A stretch of DNA of 64,000 bases, taken from Arthrobacter agilis (GTDB taxonomy: Bacteria > Actinomycetota > Actinomycetes > Actinomycetales > Micrococcaceae). The notes under the pieces were generated by a model, which worked only from the letters and a program-made list of their open reading frames with translations, was not told the DNA's origin and did no database searches. The stretch lies in assembly GCF_002157505.1 (NCBI RefSeq), contig NZ_NFSC01000029.1:310001-374000 (forward strand), in the 5' to 3' direction. Positions within the stretch are counted from its first letter, which is position 1. Every line of letters begins with the position of its first letter. The position numbers were made by a program, and so were the translations under genes. Of this stretch, positions 16,477-25,704 are shown in pieces.

Positions 16477-17613
16477 ATGAAGGCCCGTCAGTCTCTTGCC
16501 GCCGCAGTCCTCGCGTCGGCGCTGATTCTTCCCACCGCAACCCCCGCACTCGCAGCACAGGAAGCACCCCAGAAGCCCGGAATCGAGAAGCAGGACACCC
16601 TCCGCTGGGCAGCCCCGCAGGACCTGAAGATCGGCACGGCCGTCGCAGGCGGCGGCCACCACGAGACCCAGCCCTACCCTGCCCCCTTCACCTACGACTC
16701 CGCGTACCGGGAGCACCTCGCTGCCGAATTCAGCTCCGTGTCGCCGGAGAACCAGCTCAAGTGGGAGTTCGTGCACCCCACACGCGACACCTACCGCTTC
16801 GCCGAGATGGACGCCATCGTCCAGTTCGCGCAGGAGAACCACCAGGTTGTCCGCGGCCACACCCTGTTCTGGCACAGCCAGAACCCTGCCTGGCTGGAAC
16901 AGGGCAACTTCTCGAAGGATGAGCTGCGCGCCATCCTGAAGGACCACATCCAGACCGTCGTCGGCCGTTACGCAGGCAAGATCCAGCAGTGGGACGTCGC
17001 CAACGAGATCTTCAACGGTGACGGGACCCTGCGCACCACGGACAACATCTGGATCCGTGAACTGGGTCCGGAGATCATCGCCGACGCGTTCCGCTGGGCC
17101 CACGAGGCGGATCCCAAGGCGAAGCTCTTTTTCAACGACTACGGCGTGGAGGGCGTCAACGCGAAGAGCAACGCCTACCTCAAGCTCATCCCGCAGCTGA
17201 AGGCCCAGGGCGTCCCCGTGGACGGCTTCGCCATCCAGGGTCACCTGAGCACGCGCTACGGCTTCCCCGGCGACCTCCAGGCCAACCTGCAGCGTTTCAA
17301 CGACCTCGGGCTGGAGACGGCGATCACCGAGATCGACGTGCGGATGGACGTGGCAGCGGGAACCAAGCCCACCGCCGCGCAGCTCGAGAAGCAGGCGAGC
17401 TACTATCAGCGGGCGCTCGATGCCTGCATCTCCGTCGAGGAGTGCAACTCCTTCACGATCTGGGGCTTCACCGACAAGTACTCCTGGGTCCCGGTGTTCT
17501 TCTCCGGTGAGGGCGAGGCGACCGTGATGTGGAACGACTTCACCCGCAAGCCCGCCTACTACGCACTCCAGGAGAGCCTCGAGCAGGCGTCCCCCGGGCG
17601 CGGTAACCGCTAG
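16477..17613 (+). CDS. secreted GH10 endo-1,4-beta-xylanase (378 aa)
   Basis: The enzyme cleaves internal beta-1,4 bonds of xylan outside the cell. A Sec signal peptide with two basic residues and a hydrophobic core ends at about ALAAQEA (residues 1-28). The remainder is one GH10 barrel: HTLFWHSQNPAWL, the acid/base Glu177 in WDVANEIFNGDG, and the nucleophile Glu285 in AITEIDVRMD. GFTDKYSWVP near the end is also typical. There is no carbohydrate-binding module, unlike the neighbouring 1013-aa enzyme. A LacI gene is divergent upstream. A 12-bp tandem repeat and a hairpin separate it from the next xylanase gene. Confidence 0.96.
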   Translation: MKARQSLAAAVLASALILPTATPALAAQEAPQKPGIEKQDTLRWAAPQDLKIGTAVAGGGHHETQPYPAPFTYDSAYREHLAAEFSSVSPENQLKWEFVHPTRDTYRFAEMDAIVQFAQENHQVVRGHTLFWHSQNPAWLEQGNFSKDELRAILKDHIQTVVGRYAGKIQQWDVANEIFNGDGTLRTTDNIWIRELGPEIIADAFRWAHEADPKAKLFFNDYGVEGVNAKSNAYLKLIPQLKAQGVPVDGFAIQGHLSTRYGFPGDLQANLQRFNDLGLETAITEIDVRMDVAAGTKPTAAQLEKQASYYQRALDACISVEECNSFTIWGFTDKYSWVPVFFSGEGEATVMWNDFTRKPAYYALQESLEQASPGRGNR

Positions 17614-17620
17614 GCACCAC

Positions 17621-17680
17621 CAGCACGACAAGCAGCACGACAAGCAGCACGACAACCAGCACGACAACCAGCACGACAAC
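17621..17680. repeat. five 12-bp tandem repeats between the two xylanase genes
   Basis: The unit CAGCACGACAAG occurs twice and CAGCACGACAAC three times without interruption, starting 7 bases after the stop of the first xylanase gene. Only the last base of the unit varies. It is noncoding in both xylanase frames. It is immediately followed by a strong hairpin before the next gene. Confidence 0.9.
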
Positions 17681-17692
17681 CCCCAGCAGTCT

Positions 17693-17720
17693 GTGGCCCG
17701 TCCGTACGCGGACGGGCCAC
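17693..17720 (+). promoter_or_regulatory. strong hairpin just upstream of the CE4-GH10 gene
   Basis: GTGGCCCGTCCG at 17693-17704 pairs perfectly with CGGACGGGCCAC at 17709-17720 around a TACG loop. No T-run follows; instead CATCAAGGAGAATC leads to the ATG at 17737, so the hairpin ends only 6 bases before the ribosome binding site. It is more likely an RNA processing, stability or partial-termination element between two co-transcribed xylanase genes than a full terminator. Confidence 0.6.
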
Positions 17721-17736
17721 ACCATCAAGGAGAATC

Positions 17737-20700
17737 ATGAGACAACGACGTCTGGTCGCAGGCGCTACGGCGTTCGGCCTGATGACGGGAGCCGGCGCCC
17801 TCGCGCTGCCGGCGGCCCAGGCCGACGAACCGACAGTACTGCTGAACGAGGATTTCGAGGACGGCAGCTTCAGTCCGCTGGCGCAGAACGGCGGGCCCGC
17901 ACTATCGGTCGTCGACGCGGACGGCGACAAGGCCCTGCTGGTGAAGGGCAGGACCAACGACTACGACGGCATCAAGACGCCGGCCAACCTCCTGCAGGCG
18001 GGAGGAACGTACACCTTCTCCGCGCAGGTGAAACTCTCGGCGGCAGCCGGCACGACGACGTCGGCGCGCTTCGTCGTCGAACCCGCCTACAGCTGGGTGG
18101 GCAACACCACGGTGTCGGCGGATGCCTGGACGACGGTGACCGGCACCTTCAACGCCCCGGCCGGAGCCGACCCGGCAACGCTGCGGGCCTACCTCGGAAC
18201 GGGAGACCTGGGTGCACCCTACGACTACCTCGTGGACGACGTCGTGATCACCGGCACTGCCGCACCCGCCGACGGCGGAGCCTGGCAGCCCACGCCCGAC
18301 CCCTCCCTCGTCCCGGGTGGTGCGGTCAACCCCACCACCACGCCCCTCGCCTCGGCGCGCGCAACGGGCAACGCCGTCGCCCTGACGTTCGACGACGGGC
18401 CGAATCCGGGCGAGACCGCCGCCGTGCTCGACCTCCTGCGGGACAAGGGCATCACGGCGACCTTCTGCATCATCGGGCAGAACGTCGAGGCACCCGGCGG
18501 AGCCGAGCTGCTGCGGCGCATCGTCGCCGAGGGGCACACCCTCTGCAACCACGGCACCTCCTATGCGGACATGGGCTCGTGGACCCAGGCGCAGGTCGAG
18601 ACCGACCTCAAGAAGAACCTCCAGATCATCCGGAGCGCCGTCGGGAACCCGTCCCAGCAGGTGCCCTACTTCCGCGCACCGAACGGCAGCTGGGGCGCCA
18701 CCGGCGAGGTCGCCGCAGCACTCGGCATGCAGCCGCTCGGCCTCGGCAACATCATCTTCGACTGGGACGGCAACGACCTCAGCGAGGCCACACTGACCGC
18801 GAACCTCCGCAAGGCGTTCACCCCCGGCGCCGTGGTCCTCGCCCACGACGGCGGTGGAGACCGCTCGAACACCGTTCGGGCCGTCACGACGGTCGTCACC
18901 GAGAAGCTCGCCGAGGGCTGGACGTTCACCCTCCCGCGCGGCGGAGCTGCAGTTGCAGGACCCGTCGGCGTCACCAGCGATTTCGAGACCGGCACCGACG
19001 GCTGGACGGCCCGGGGCACCGGCGTGTCCGTCACAGCGAGCAGCGATGCCCGCACCGGTTCCGGCAGCCTGCTCGTCACGAACCGCACGCAGCCCTGGCA
19101 CGGAGCGGCCCTCGACGTCACAGCCGGCCTGCCGGTCGGAACAGCCGTCGAGGTATCCGTGTGGGCGAAGCTCGCACCGGGCCAGGCTCCGGCATCGCTC
19201 AAGGTGTCCGTGCAACGTGACAACGGCGGCGGAAGCGCGTACGACAGCGTCGCCGGTGCCGGGGCATCGGTCACGGCCGACGGCTGGACCCAGCTCAAGG
19301 GCACCTATACGCTCGGTGCAGCTGCGGACAAGGCGCAGGTGTACGTCGAGGGTGCGGTGGGAGTCGACTTCCTGCTGGACGACTTCAGCCTCGCCCCATT
19401 CGCCGAGAAGTCCATCCAGACGGATGTCCCCGGACTGAAGGACGTGCTCGGCGCTGACGGGATCGAGCACGTCGGCGTGGCGATCGATGCGCGGGAGACC
19501 GTGGGAACAGCCGCCGACCTCGTGCGCAAGCACTTCAACGCCTTCACGCCCGAGAACGCGGGCAAGCCGGAGAGCGTGCAGCCGGTCGAGGGACAGTTCA
19601 CCTTCACCCAGCTGGACCAGCTGCTGGACTTCGCGGACGCCAACGGCGTGCAGGTCTACGGACACGTACTCGCATGGCACTCGCAGACCCCGGCATGGTT
19701 CTTCAAGGACGGTACCCGCGACCTCACGAACAGCCCGGCCGACCGGGCGCTCCTCAAGGCACGCATGGAAGCGCACATCAAGGGCATCGCGGACCACATC
19801 AACGCCCGCTACCCTGACGGCAACAGCCCCATCTGGGCCTGGGACGTGGTCAACGAGGTCATCGCGGACGGCGACAACGCCAACCCGCACGACATGCGGG
19901 ACAGCCGCTGGTTCCAGATCCTCGGCGAGGGCTTCGTCGACCAGGCCTTCCGCCTGGCCGACCGCTACTTCCCCGACGCAGCCCTGTTCATCAACGAGTA
20001 CAACACCGAGATGCCGGAGAAGCGGGCCGACTACCTCGAGCTGATCAGCGCACTCGAGGCCCGCGGCGTGCCGATCGACGGCGTGGGGCACCAGGCCCAT
20101 GTCGACGTCGCCCGCCCCGTGCAGTGGCTCGAGGACTCCATCAAGGCCGTCGAGGCCCTGGATCCGAAGCTCCTGCAGGCCATCACCGAACTGGACGTCA
20201 ACGCTTCCACGGAGAACCAGGGTGCCGATGTCAGCGGCGCTCCGGTGGATCCCTACAGCCCGGCGTTCGAGGACGACGCGGACGCAGCGGCGGAGGTCGG
20301 CTACTACTACCGCGACCTCTTCGCCATGCTGCGCGAGCACAACGAGTCCGTCGACTCGGTGACCTTCTGGGGTATCAGCAACGCCCGCACCTGGCTGCGG
20401 ACCTGGCCGATGGCCCGGCCCTGGGAGCAGCCGCTGCCCTTCGACGACGAACTGCAGGTCACACCGGCCTACTGGGGCATCGTCGACCCGTCCCGGCTTC
20501 CCGCACGGCCCGCCGATGTGCTGCCGCCGCGGATCGCGGACCAGTCGGACATCACGGCGGTCGCCAACGGGGCCAGCGGCGCCAAGGTGGCCTACGTCCT
20601 GCCGTCGGCCATCGACACGCTCGACGGCGTGGTGCCACTGGCCTGCGTACCCCTGTCGGGCAGCCGCTTCCCGATCGGTGTCACCACGGTCACCTGCACG

Positions 20701-20778
20701 GCCACGGATGACGCCGGGAACTCCCGGACCAGCTCGTTCGACATCGTCGTGACGCGCAAGCAGGCGGGAAAGCCCTGA
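17737..20778 (+). CDS. secreted multidomain polysaccharide deacetylase (CE4) - GH10 xylanase (1013 aa)
   Basis: One secreted chain carries two catalytic activities against substituted xylan. A Sec signal peptide ends near LPAAQA (about residue 29). A carbohydrate-binding-like beta-sandwich follows (about 32-170), then a NodB/CE4 domain (about 205-400) with motif 1 TFDDGPNPG near residue 216 and FRAPNGSWG. A second beta-sandwich (about 410-550; FETGTDGWTARG) precedes a GH10 barrel (about 565-925) with acid/base Glu707 in WDVVNEVIADG and nucleophile Glu818 in AITELDVNAS. A C-terminal HYR-like domain (about 930-1008; TVTCTATDDAGNS) ends the chain. In CE4 motif 2 (NHGTSYADM) the first His is present but the position of the second metal His is Tyr. 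Acetylxylan esterase plus xylanase is the likely pairing; chitin or peptidoglycan deacetylation is less likely given the GH10 partner. Confidence 0.92.
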   Translation: MRQRRLVAGATAFGLMTGAGALALPAAQADEPTVLLNEDFEDGSFSPLAQNGGPALSVVDADGDKALLVKGRTNDYDGIKTPANLLQAGGTYTFSAQVKLSAAAGTTTSARFVVEPAYSWVGNTTVSADAWTTVTGTFNAPAGADPATLRAYLGTGDLGAPYDYLVDDVVITGTAAPADGGAWQPTPDPSLVPGGAVNPTTTPLASARATGNAVALTFDDGPNPGETAAVLDLLRDKGITATFCIIGQNVEAPGGAELLRRIVAEGHTLCNHGTSYADMGSWTQAQVETDLKKNLQIIRSAVGNPSQQVPYFRAPNGSWGATGEVAAALGMQPLGLGNIIFDWDGNDLSEATLTANLRKAFTPGAVVLAHDGGGDRSNTVRAVTTVVTEKLAEGWTFTLPRGGAAVAGPVGVTSDFETGTDGWTARGTGVSVTASSDARTGSGSLLVTNRTQPWHGAALDVTAGLPVGTAVEVSVWAKLAPGQAPASLKVSVQRDNGGGSAYDSVAGAGASVTADGWTQLKGTYTLGAAADKAQVYVEGAVGVDFLLDDFSLAPFAEKSIQTDVPGLKDVLGADGIEHVGVAIDARETVGTAADLVRKHFNAFTPENAGKPESVQPVEGQFTFTQLDQLLDFADANGVQVYGHVLAWHSQTPAWFFKDGTRDLTNSPADRALLKARMEAHIKGIADHINARYPDGNSPIWAWDVVNEVIADGDNANPHDMRDSRWFQILGEGFVDQAFRLADRYFPDAALFINEYNTEMPEKRADYLELISALEARGVPIDGVGHQAHVDVARPVQWLEDSIKAVEALDPKLLQAITELDVNASTENQGADVSGAPVDPYSPAFEDDADAAAEVGYYYRDLFAMLREHNESVDSVTFWGISNARTWLRTWPMARPWEQPLPFDDELQVTPAYWGIVDPSRLPARPADVLPPRIADQSDITAVANGASGAKVAYVLPSAIDTLDGVVPLACVPLSGSRFPIGVTTVTCTATDDAGNSRTSSFDIVVTRKQAGKP

Positions 20779-20800
20779 CGCAGGGTACTGAACCGCGCTG

Positions 20801-20845
20801 AGCACGACGAAGCCCCTGTCCTCGCGGCAGGGGCTTCGTCGTGCT
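20801..20845. terminator. bidirectional terminator between CE4-GH10 gene and purM
   Basis: An 18-bp perfect stem pairs 20801-20818 (AGCACGACGAAGCCCCTG) with 20828-20845 around a 9-base loop, followed by GTTCTTGCTT. It lies between convergent stops at 20778 and 20879 and marks the right edge of the xylan island. Confidence 0.88.
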
Positions 20846-20878
20846 GTTCTTGCTTGCGCGGGGACTCGCCCCGGCCGG

Positions 20879-21991
20879 TCAGGCGTAGGCGCCGAGCAGC
20901 CGCACCGACCCGCCGTCGACGCCCTTGGCGCCCTGCACGTAGTCCGGTCCGTCGGTGCTGCCGTTGCCCGCGGCCCGCACGCTGCCCATGACCCAGGACG
21001 GCACGCCGGCCGCGTTCAGCTGGGCGAGGGCGGCATCCGCGCCACCGGCCCCGACGATCGCGATCATGCCGACGCCGAGGTTGAGGGTGCGCTCGAGGTC
21101 CGGCAGGGGCACGGAACCGAGCTGCGAGACGAGGGTGAAGATCGGCGGAAGCTCCCACGTGGAGCGATCCACGGTGGCTTCGAGCCCGCGGGGAAGCACC
21201 CGGGCGAGGTTCGCCGCGAGCCCGCCGCCGGTGACATGGCTGAAGCCATGCACCTGCGCTGCCTCGTTGCGGGCCAGCGCGAGGCAGTCGGCGGCGTAGA
21301 TGCGCGTGGGTTCCAGGAGCTCCTCCCCGAGGGTCCGCCCGAGTTCGGTGACCTGCCGGTCGAGGGCCCAGCCGGCCTGGTTGATGACCCGGCGCACCAG
21401 CGAGTAGCCGTTGGAGTGGAGGCCCGAGGACGCCATCCCGATCACGACGTCGCCCTCGCGGACGCGCTCGGGACCGAGGACCCGATCGGCTTCGACGACG
21501 CCGGTGGCGGCGCCCGCGACGTCGTACTCGTGCTCACCGAGCAGTCCCGGGTGCTCCGCGGTCTCCCCGCCGACCAGCGCCGTGCCGGCGGCCGAGCAGC
21601 CGGCGGCGATCCCGCGGACGATGTCCGCGATGCGCTCGGGGACGACCTTCCCGCAGGCGATGTAGTCCGTCATGAAGAGCGGTTCCGCGCCGACCACCAC
21701 GATGTCATCGACGACCATGCCCACCAGGTCGAACCCGATGGTGTCGTGGATGTCCATGGCCTGCGCGATGGCGACCTTGGTGCCCACGCCGTCGGTCGAC
21801 GTCGCGAGGAGCGGCCGGGTGTAGGTGAGGAGGCGGGACACGTCGTAGAGCCCGGCGAAACCGCCCACCCCGCCGATGACCTGCTGGCCGTGCGTCGCGC
21901 GCACGGCGTCCTTCATGAGCTCGACGGCGCGGTCACCCGCTTCGACGTCCACTCCTGCGCTGGCATACGTGATGGGGTTGGACGCGCTCAT
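20879..21991 (-). CDS. purM: phosphoribosylformylglycinamidine cyclo-ligase
   Basis: PurM closes the imidazole ring of AIR from FGAM with ATP, the fifth step of purine synthesis. The 370-aa protein shows the PurM-family N-terminus ITYASAGVDVEAGDRAVELM, the ATP-binding loop STDGVGTKVAIAQAMD and GMASSGLHSNGYSLVR. The ATG at 21991 overlaps the purF stop by four bases (ATGA), which decides the start. It is the last gene of a leftward operon headed by purF and ends at the 20801-20845 terminator. Confidence 0.98.
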   Translation of the reverse strand: MSASNPITYASAGVDVEAGDRAVELMKDAVRATHGQQVIGGVGGFAGLYDVSRLLTYTRPLLATSTDGVGTKVAIAQAMDIHDTIGFDLVGMVVDDIVVVGAEPLFMTDYIACGKVVPERIADIVRGIAAGCSAAGTALVGGETAEHPGLLGEHEYDVAGAATGVVEADRVLGPERVREGDVVIGMASSGLHSNGYSLVRRVINQAGWALDRQVTELGRTLGEELLEPTRIYAADCLALARNEAAQVHGFSHVTGGGLAANLARVLPRGLEATVDRSTWELPPIFTLVSQLGSVPLPDLERTLNLGVGMIAIVGAGGADAALAQLNAAGVPSWVMGSVRAAGNGSTDGPDYVQGAKGVDGGSVRLLGAYA

Positions 21992-23547
21992 ACCCGCTCT
22001 TTCTTGTCTTCGTCGGTCAGTACGGCTTCGAATTCGGAGTCCGGCCCGGGATCGCATCCCGTGGCTCCGGACTTCTCGGCGGGATTGGAACGCTCGAGCA
22101 GGTTCTTGCCGAGACGGTCGTCGTCGGGCAGTTCGATGGGGTACGTCCCGGTGAAGCACGCGGTGCAGAGGCGCTCGCGGGGCTGCTGCGTCGCGTCGAT
22201 CATGCCGTCCTCGGAGATGTACGCGAGGCTGTCGGCGCCGATGGACTTGCTGATCTCGTCGATCGCGGCACCGTTGGCGATCAGTTCGGCGCGCGAGGCG
22301 AAGTCGATGCCGTAGAAGCAGGGCCAGCGCACCGGTGGCGAGGAGATCTTGACGTGGACCTCGGCCGCCCCGGCCTCGCGCAGCATGCGGACGACGGCGC
22401 GCTGCGTGTTGCCGCGGACGATCGAGTCGTCGACCACGATGATGCGCTTGCCGCGGATGACCGATTCGAGGGCGTTGAGCTTCAGCCGGATGCCGAGCTG
22501 GCGCAGGGTCTGGCTGGGCTGGATGAAGGTGCGGCCCACGTAGGCGTTCTTCACGAAGCCGTGGGCGAAGGGAATGCCCGACTCCTCCGCGAACCCGACG
22601 GCGGCCGGCGTGCCGGACTCCGGGACCGGGATCACGATGTCCGCCGCGGCGGCGTTCTCGCGGGCCAGCTGGCGGCCCATCTCGACGCGCGACTCGTACA
22701 CCGAGCGTCCGGCGATCGCGGCGTCAGGCCGGGCCAGGTACACGTATTCGAAGACGCAGCCCGCCGCGGTCGTCGGCGCGAACCGGCTGCTGCGCACGCC
22801 GTCCTCGTCGATGGCGATGAACTCGCCGGGCTCGATCTCGCGGATGTAGCTCGCGCCGACGGTGGCGAGGGCTGCCTGCTCGGAGGCGACGACCCAGCCG
22901 CGTTCGAGGCGGCCGAGGACGAGGGGGCGGACGCCGTAGGCGTCGCGCGCGGCGTAGAGGGTGCCCTCGTCCATGAAGACGAAGCAGAATGCACCGCGGA
23001 TGCTCGGCAGCAGGTCCATGGCCGTCTGCTCCAGCGAGCGGCCGTCGTTCCCGGCGAGCAGCGCGGTCACGAGGGCGGTGTCGGTGGTGTTACCCTGCGC
23101 CAGTTCGCCCGCGCGGGGCTTGCCGTGGCGGTCGAGGACCATCTGGTACAGCTCGGCGGAGTTCGTGAGGTTGCCGTTGTGAGCAAGGGCGACGGTGCCG
23201 GCCGCGGTCGCTCCAAGTGTGGGCTGGGCGTTGGCCCAGTGGGAGGACCCGGTGGTGGAGTAACGGCAGTGGCCGACGGCGATGTGGCCGGTCAGGGTAT
23301 TGAGCGTCGCCTCGTCGAAGACCTGGGACACCAGGCCCATGTCCTTGTAGACGTTGATCCTGTGGCCGTCGCTGGTGGCGATACCCGCCGATTCCTGGCC
23401 GCGGTGCTGCAACGCGTACAGGCCGTAGTAGGTGAGCTTGGCTACCTCCTCGCCGGGCGCCCAGACGCCGAAAACACCGCAGGCATCCTGGGGTCCTTTT
23501 TCGCCGGGAAGAAGATCATGGGAGAGTTGTCCGTCGCCGCGCACCAT
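21988..23547 (-). CDS. purF: amidophosphoribosyltransferase
   Basis: PurF makes phosphoribosylamine from PRPP and glutamine, the first committed step of purine synthesis. A 22-residue propeptide precedes the catalytic Cys23 of CGVFGVWAPGEE, which must be freed by processing. The glutaminase domain contains LQHRGQESAGIA and the phosphoribosyltransferase domain contains IIVVDDSIVRGNTQ. Cysteines near the C-terminus (LCTACFTG) fit the iron-sulfur type found in Gram-positive bacteria. At 519 aa the length is normal. It overlaps purM by four bases. Confidence 0.98.
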   Translation of the reverse strand: MVRGDGQLSHDLLPGEKGPQDACGVFGVWAPGEEVAKLTYYGLYALQHRGQESAGIATSDGHRINVYKDMGLVSQVFDEATLNTLTGHIAVGHCRYSTTGSSHWANAQPTLGATAAGTVALAHNGNLTNSAELYQMVLDRHGKPRAGELAQGNTTDTALVTALLAGNDGRSLEQTAMDLLPSIRGAFCFVFMDEGTLYAARDAYGVRPLVLGRLERGWVVASEQAALATVGASYIREIEPGEFIAIDEDGVRSSRFAPTTAAGCVFEYVYLARPDAAIAGRSVYESRVEMGRQLARENAAAADIVIPVPESGTPAAVGFAEESGIPFAHGFVKNAYVGRTFIQPSQTLRQLGIRLKLNALESVIRGKRIIVVDDSIVRGNTQRAVVRMLREAGAAEVHVKISSPPVRWPCFYGIDFASRAELIANGAAIDEISKSIGADSLAYISEDGMIDATQQPRERLCTACFTGTYPIELPDDDRLGKNLLERSNPAEKSGATGCDPGPDSEFEAVLTDEDKKERV

Positions 23548-23675
23548 GCGCCTATTCTCTCACGGCACGCGAAGCCGCCCGCGCGAAGGAAAGCCGGCGT
23601 AGGGCACACCACCGCGGGGTAAGGCGGGCGTCGTGCGTGCGGGCGTTCCGCCCCGATCCTCCTGGCGCTGCGGAG

Positions 23676-24164
23676 TCAGGCCGCGCCGTCGTCGTAGGTG
23701 CGCTCCGCACGGGCACGTTCCGCCCGCTTCACGCTCCGCCGGTCGAAGATCAGCACGAGCAGCGCCGCGAGTATCAGGCCCGGGATGGCGAAGGCCACGG
23801 TGAAGAAACCGAGGATGGACTCGCGGGTGAGCGTGGGATCGGCCGGGCCCGTGTAGGCGAGCACCAGTGCAGCGAGGAAACCGAGGACTGCACCGAGCAT
23901 CATGAAGGGCACGAACTTGGGTGCCCTCCGGACGGTCACCTCACGGTAAGCGGGAGCCTCTGCGGCCGCAGGCCCTGGAGAAGCCTCGGCGGTGGAAGTG
24001 GTGGAAGCAGCGGGAGCGGCAGGTTCGGGGTGGGCGGGAGCGGCAGGGCCCAGGGGTGCCGGATCCTCGCGGTCGCCGGCTGCCGGCTGCCCGTCCGCAG
24101 GCACCGCGCCGCGCGTGTCGGACTGCTCGGAAGGAGTGTTCGGCGAGTGCTGCTCGGAGGTCAT
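23676..24164 (-). CDS. two-TM hypothetical protein with Pro/Ala-rich N-terminus (162 aa)
   Basis: The first 70 residues are rich in Pro, Ala, Glu and Ser and look disordered. Then come two membrane helices, near residues 83-104 (FMMLGAVLGFLAALVLAYTG) and 119-142 (FTVAFAIPGLILAALLVLIF), and a basic C-terminal tail (RRSVKRAERARAERTYDD). I do not recognise a named family with certainty; similar small proteins occur upstream of purF in related actinobacteria. It lies 20 bp downstream of the DUF2079 gene and 128 bp upstream of purF, so it may share their transcript. Confidence 0.75.
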   Translation of the reverse strand: MTSEQHSPNTPSEQSDTRGAVPADGQPAAGDREDPAPLGPAAPAHPEPAAPAASTTSTAEASPGPAAAEAPAYREVTVRRAPKFVPFMMLGAVLGFLAALVLAYTGPADPTLTRESILGFFTVAFAIPGLILAALLVLIFDRRSVKRAERARAERTYDDGAA

Positions 24165-24183
24165 GGTTTAAGGCTACCGGGCG

Positions 24184-25704
24184 TCAGCGATGCCGCTCGA
24201 CGAGCTGGTAGCCCGCCTCGCTGAAGACGAGCGTGTAGTCGGTTCCGGGGTAGCGCTGCTCCGCGTGGGCCTCGGCGTCGCTCGGCCGGACGGAGCCCCA
24301 GCTCCAGTCGTCCGCGTCGACGATGAGGTAGTCCGGCGCCGGGTTGGTGTTGCCGAGCCAGTACACGCGGGTGTCGGGGACGAGGTAGGCCATCAGCACC
24401 ACGCCGCTCTCCACCGTCGATCCTTCCGGGATGAGGTCCATCATGCGGTGAGCGGCGTCCCAGCGCTCCGACTGCCGGTAGGTCTCCGGCTCCGCGAGGA
24501 CGGTGAACTTCTGGCCGGGCAACAGCACCAGGCAGGCTGCGACGGCGGCGGGGATCCCGACCATCGCGGTGCTGCGCACCCACCCCCGGCGGCTCGTACG
24601 CAGCGTGTGCACACCGTCCAGGAGGGCGAGGAAGAGCACGGGCATCAGCACGGCGCTGTAGTGCCACTCGGGCCCCCAGTACCCTCCCTGGGTGGAGGCG
24701 AACCGCCACAGGAGGGTCGGCAGCAGCACCAGGCTCAGCGAGGAGCGGAGGAACAGGACACCGCCGGCGAGCAGGAGCAGCAGGAGCGTCTCGTGCTTCG
24801 CCGTCCCGGAGACGAGGTCGACGACGGCGCCCACGGGGTCAGCGATCATCGCGCCCACGTCGATCCGGTCGGAATAGTCGTACTGCCCGGCGGAGTTGAG
24901 GGCCGGGAGGATCAGCCGGACCGAGAGGATCAACCACAGGAGTCCCCAGGCGGACAGCCAGAGTCCCGCGACGGCACGGAGGCGCCACGCGAGAATCAGT
25001 CCGAGGGCGATGACGGTGAGCCCGAGGTCCTCCTTGACGAAGACGAGCAGCCCACCCCACACGACGGCCGGCAGGACGCGGCGCCGCAGCACGGCCTCGA
25101 GGCTCAGCGCGAGGAGAGGGACGGCGAACGCGATCTCGTGGAACTGCGCGGCGACGGCCGACTGCAGCCCCCAGGACAGTGCGTAGGCGACGCCGAGCGC
25201 GATCCCGGGGAGCGGACCGAGAAGGCGCGTCCCGGCCCGCGCCACGACGGCCACCGACAGACCGAAGAGGAGGTCCTGCACGACCAGGAGGGCGAGGCCC
25301 GACGGCGAGACCGCGTACGCGGGCCCCAGCAGCACGAGCAGCGGGTGGAAGTGGTCGCCCAGCAGGTTGAAGTTTTCGCCCTTGATGGGCACGATCGGTG
25401 CACTGAACCCGGCGTACGCCTTCGCCAGCTGCGTGAAGATCCCGAGGTCCCAGGACGGCGAGCTCAGCCGGTACCACTGGGTGACGGAGAAGACGGTGTA
25501 CAGGGCGGTCGCTGCGAGGCCGGTCAGCCAGGCACCGAGGGGCTGGCTCCGTACGGCTCGGGTCGTACGGCTCGGGAGGGTGCTCAGGTGGGTCCTCAGG
25601 GGATCCGGCCGACGCCTGGTGACCGGCCGCCCGGCGGTGGTTGCGGCGCTCGATCGCCCGCCCGGCCCCAGTCCCGCGGCGTCGGCTCTCCGGTCCGTGC
25701 TCAC
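24184..25704 (-). CDS. DUF2079 polytopic membrane protein (506 aa)
   Basis: This large integral membrane protein has about ten hydrophobic helices, beginning after a basic N-terminus at [20 protein letters not shown]. The early segment [16 protein letters not shown] and the [15 protein letters not shown] stretch are hallmarks of the DUF2079 family, which resembles GT-C glycosyltransferases in layout. Activity is not established. The start is a GTG at 25704 that overlaps the stop of the SCP-like gene (GTGA), which supports it over longer frames running into the asparaginase gene. It is translationally coupled to the SCP-like gene. Confidence 0.85.
   Translation of the reverse strand: MSTDRRADAAGLGPGGRSSAATTAGRPVTRRRPDPLRTHLSTLPSRTTRAVRSQPLGAWLTGLAATALYTVFSVTQWYRLSSPSWDLGIFTQLAKAYAGFSAPIVPIKGENFNLLGDHFHPLLVLLGPAYAVSPSGLALLVVQDLLFGLSVAVVARAGTRLLGPLPGIALGVAYALSWGLQSAVAAQFHEIAFAVPLLALSLEAVLRRRVLPAVVWGGLLVFVKEDLGLTVIALGLILAWRLRAVAGLWLSAWGLLWLILSVRLILPALNSAGQYDYSDRIDVGAMIADPVGAVVDLVSGTAKHETLLLLLLAGGVLFLRSSLSLVLLPTLLWRFASTQGGYWGPEWHYSAVLMPVLFLALLDGVHTLRTSRRGWVRSTAMVGIPAAVAACLVLLPGQKFTVLAEPETYRQSERWDAAHRMMDLIPEGSTVESGVVLMAYLVPDTRVYWLGNTNPAPDYLIVDADDWSWGSVRPSDAEAHAEQRYPGTDYTLVFSEAGYQLVERHR

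Noticed and set aside
17621..17680. CRISPR-like repeat array
   Set aside because: The units are 12 bp and adjoin without spacers, and no cas gene is present.
17902..20805. Open frame of nearly 1000 codons on the minus strand opposite the CE4-GH10 gene
   Set aside because: In very GC-rich DNA the antisense of a real gene is often open. Its product has no domain or signal, while the plus-strand product has complete catalytic motifs.
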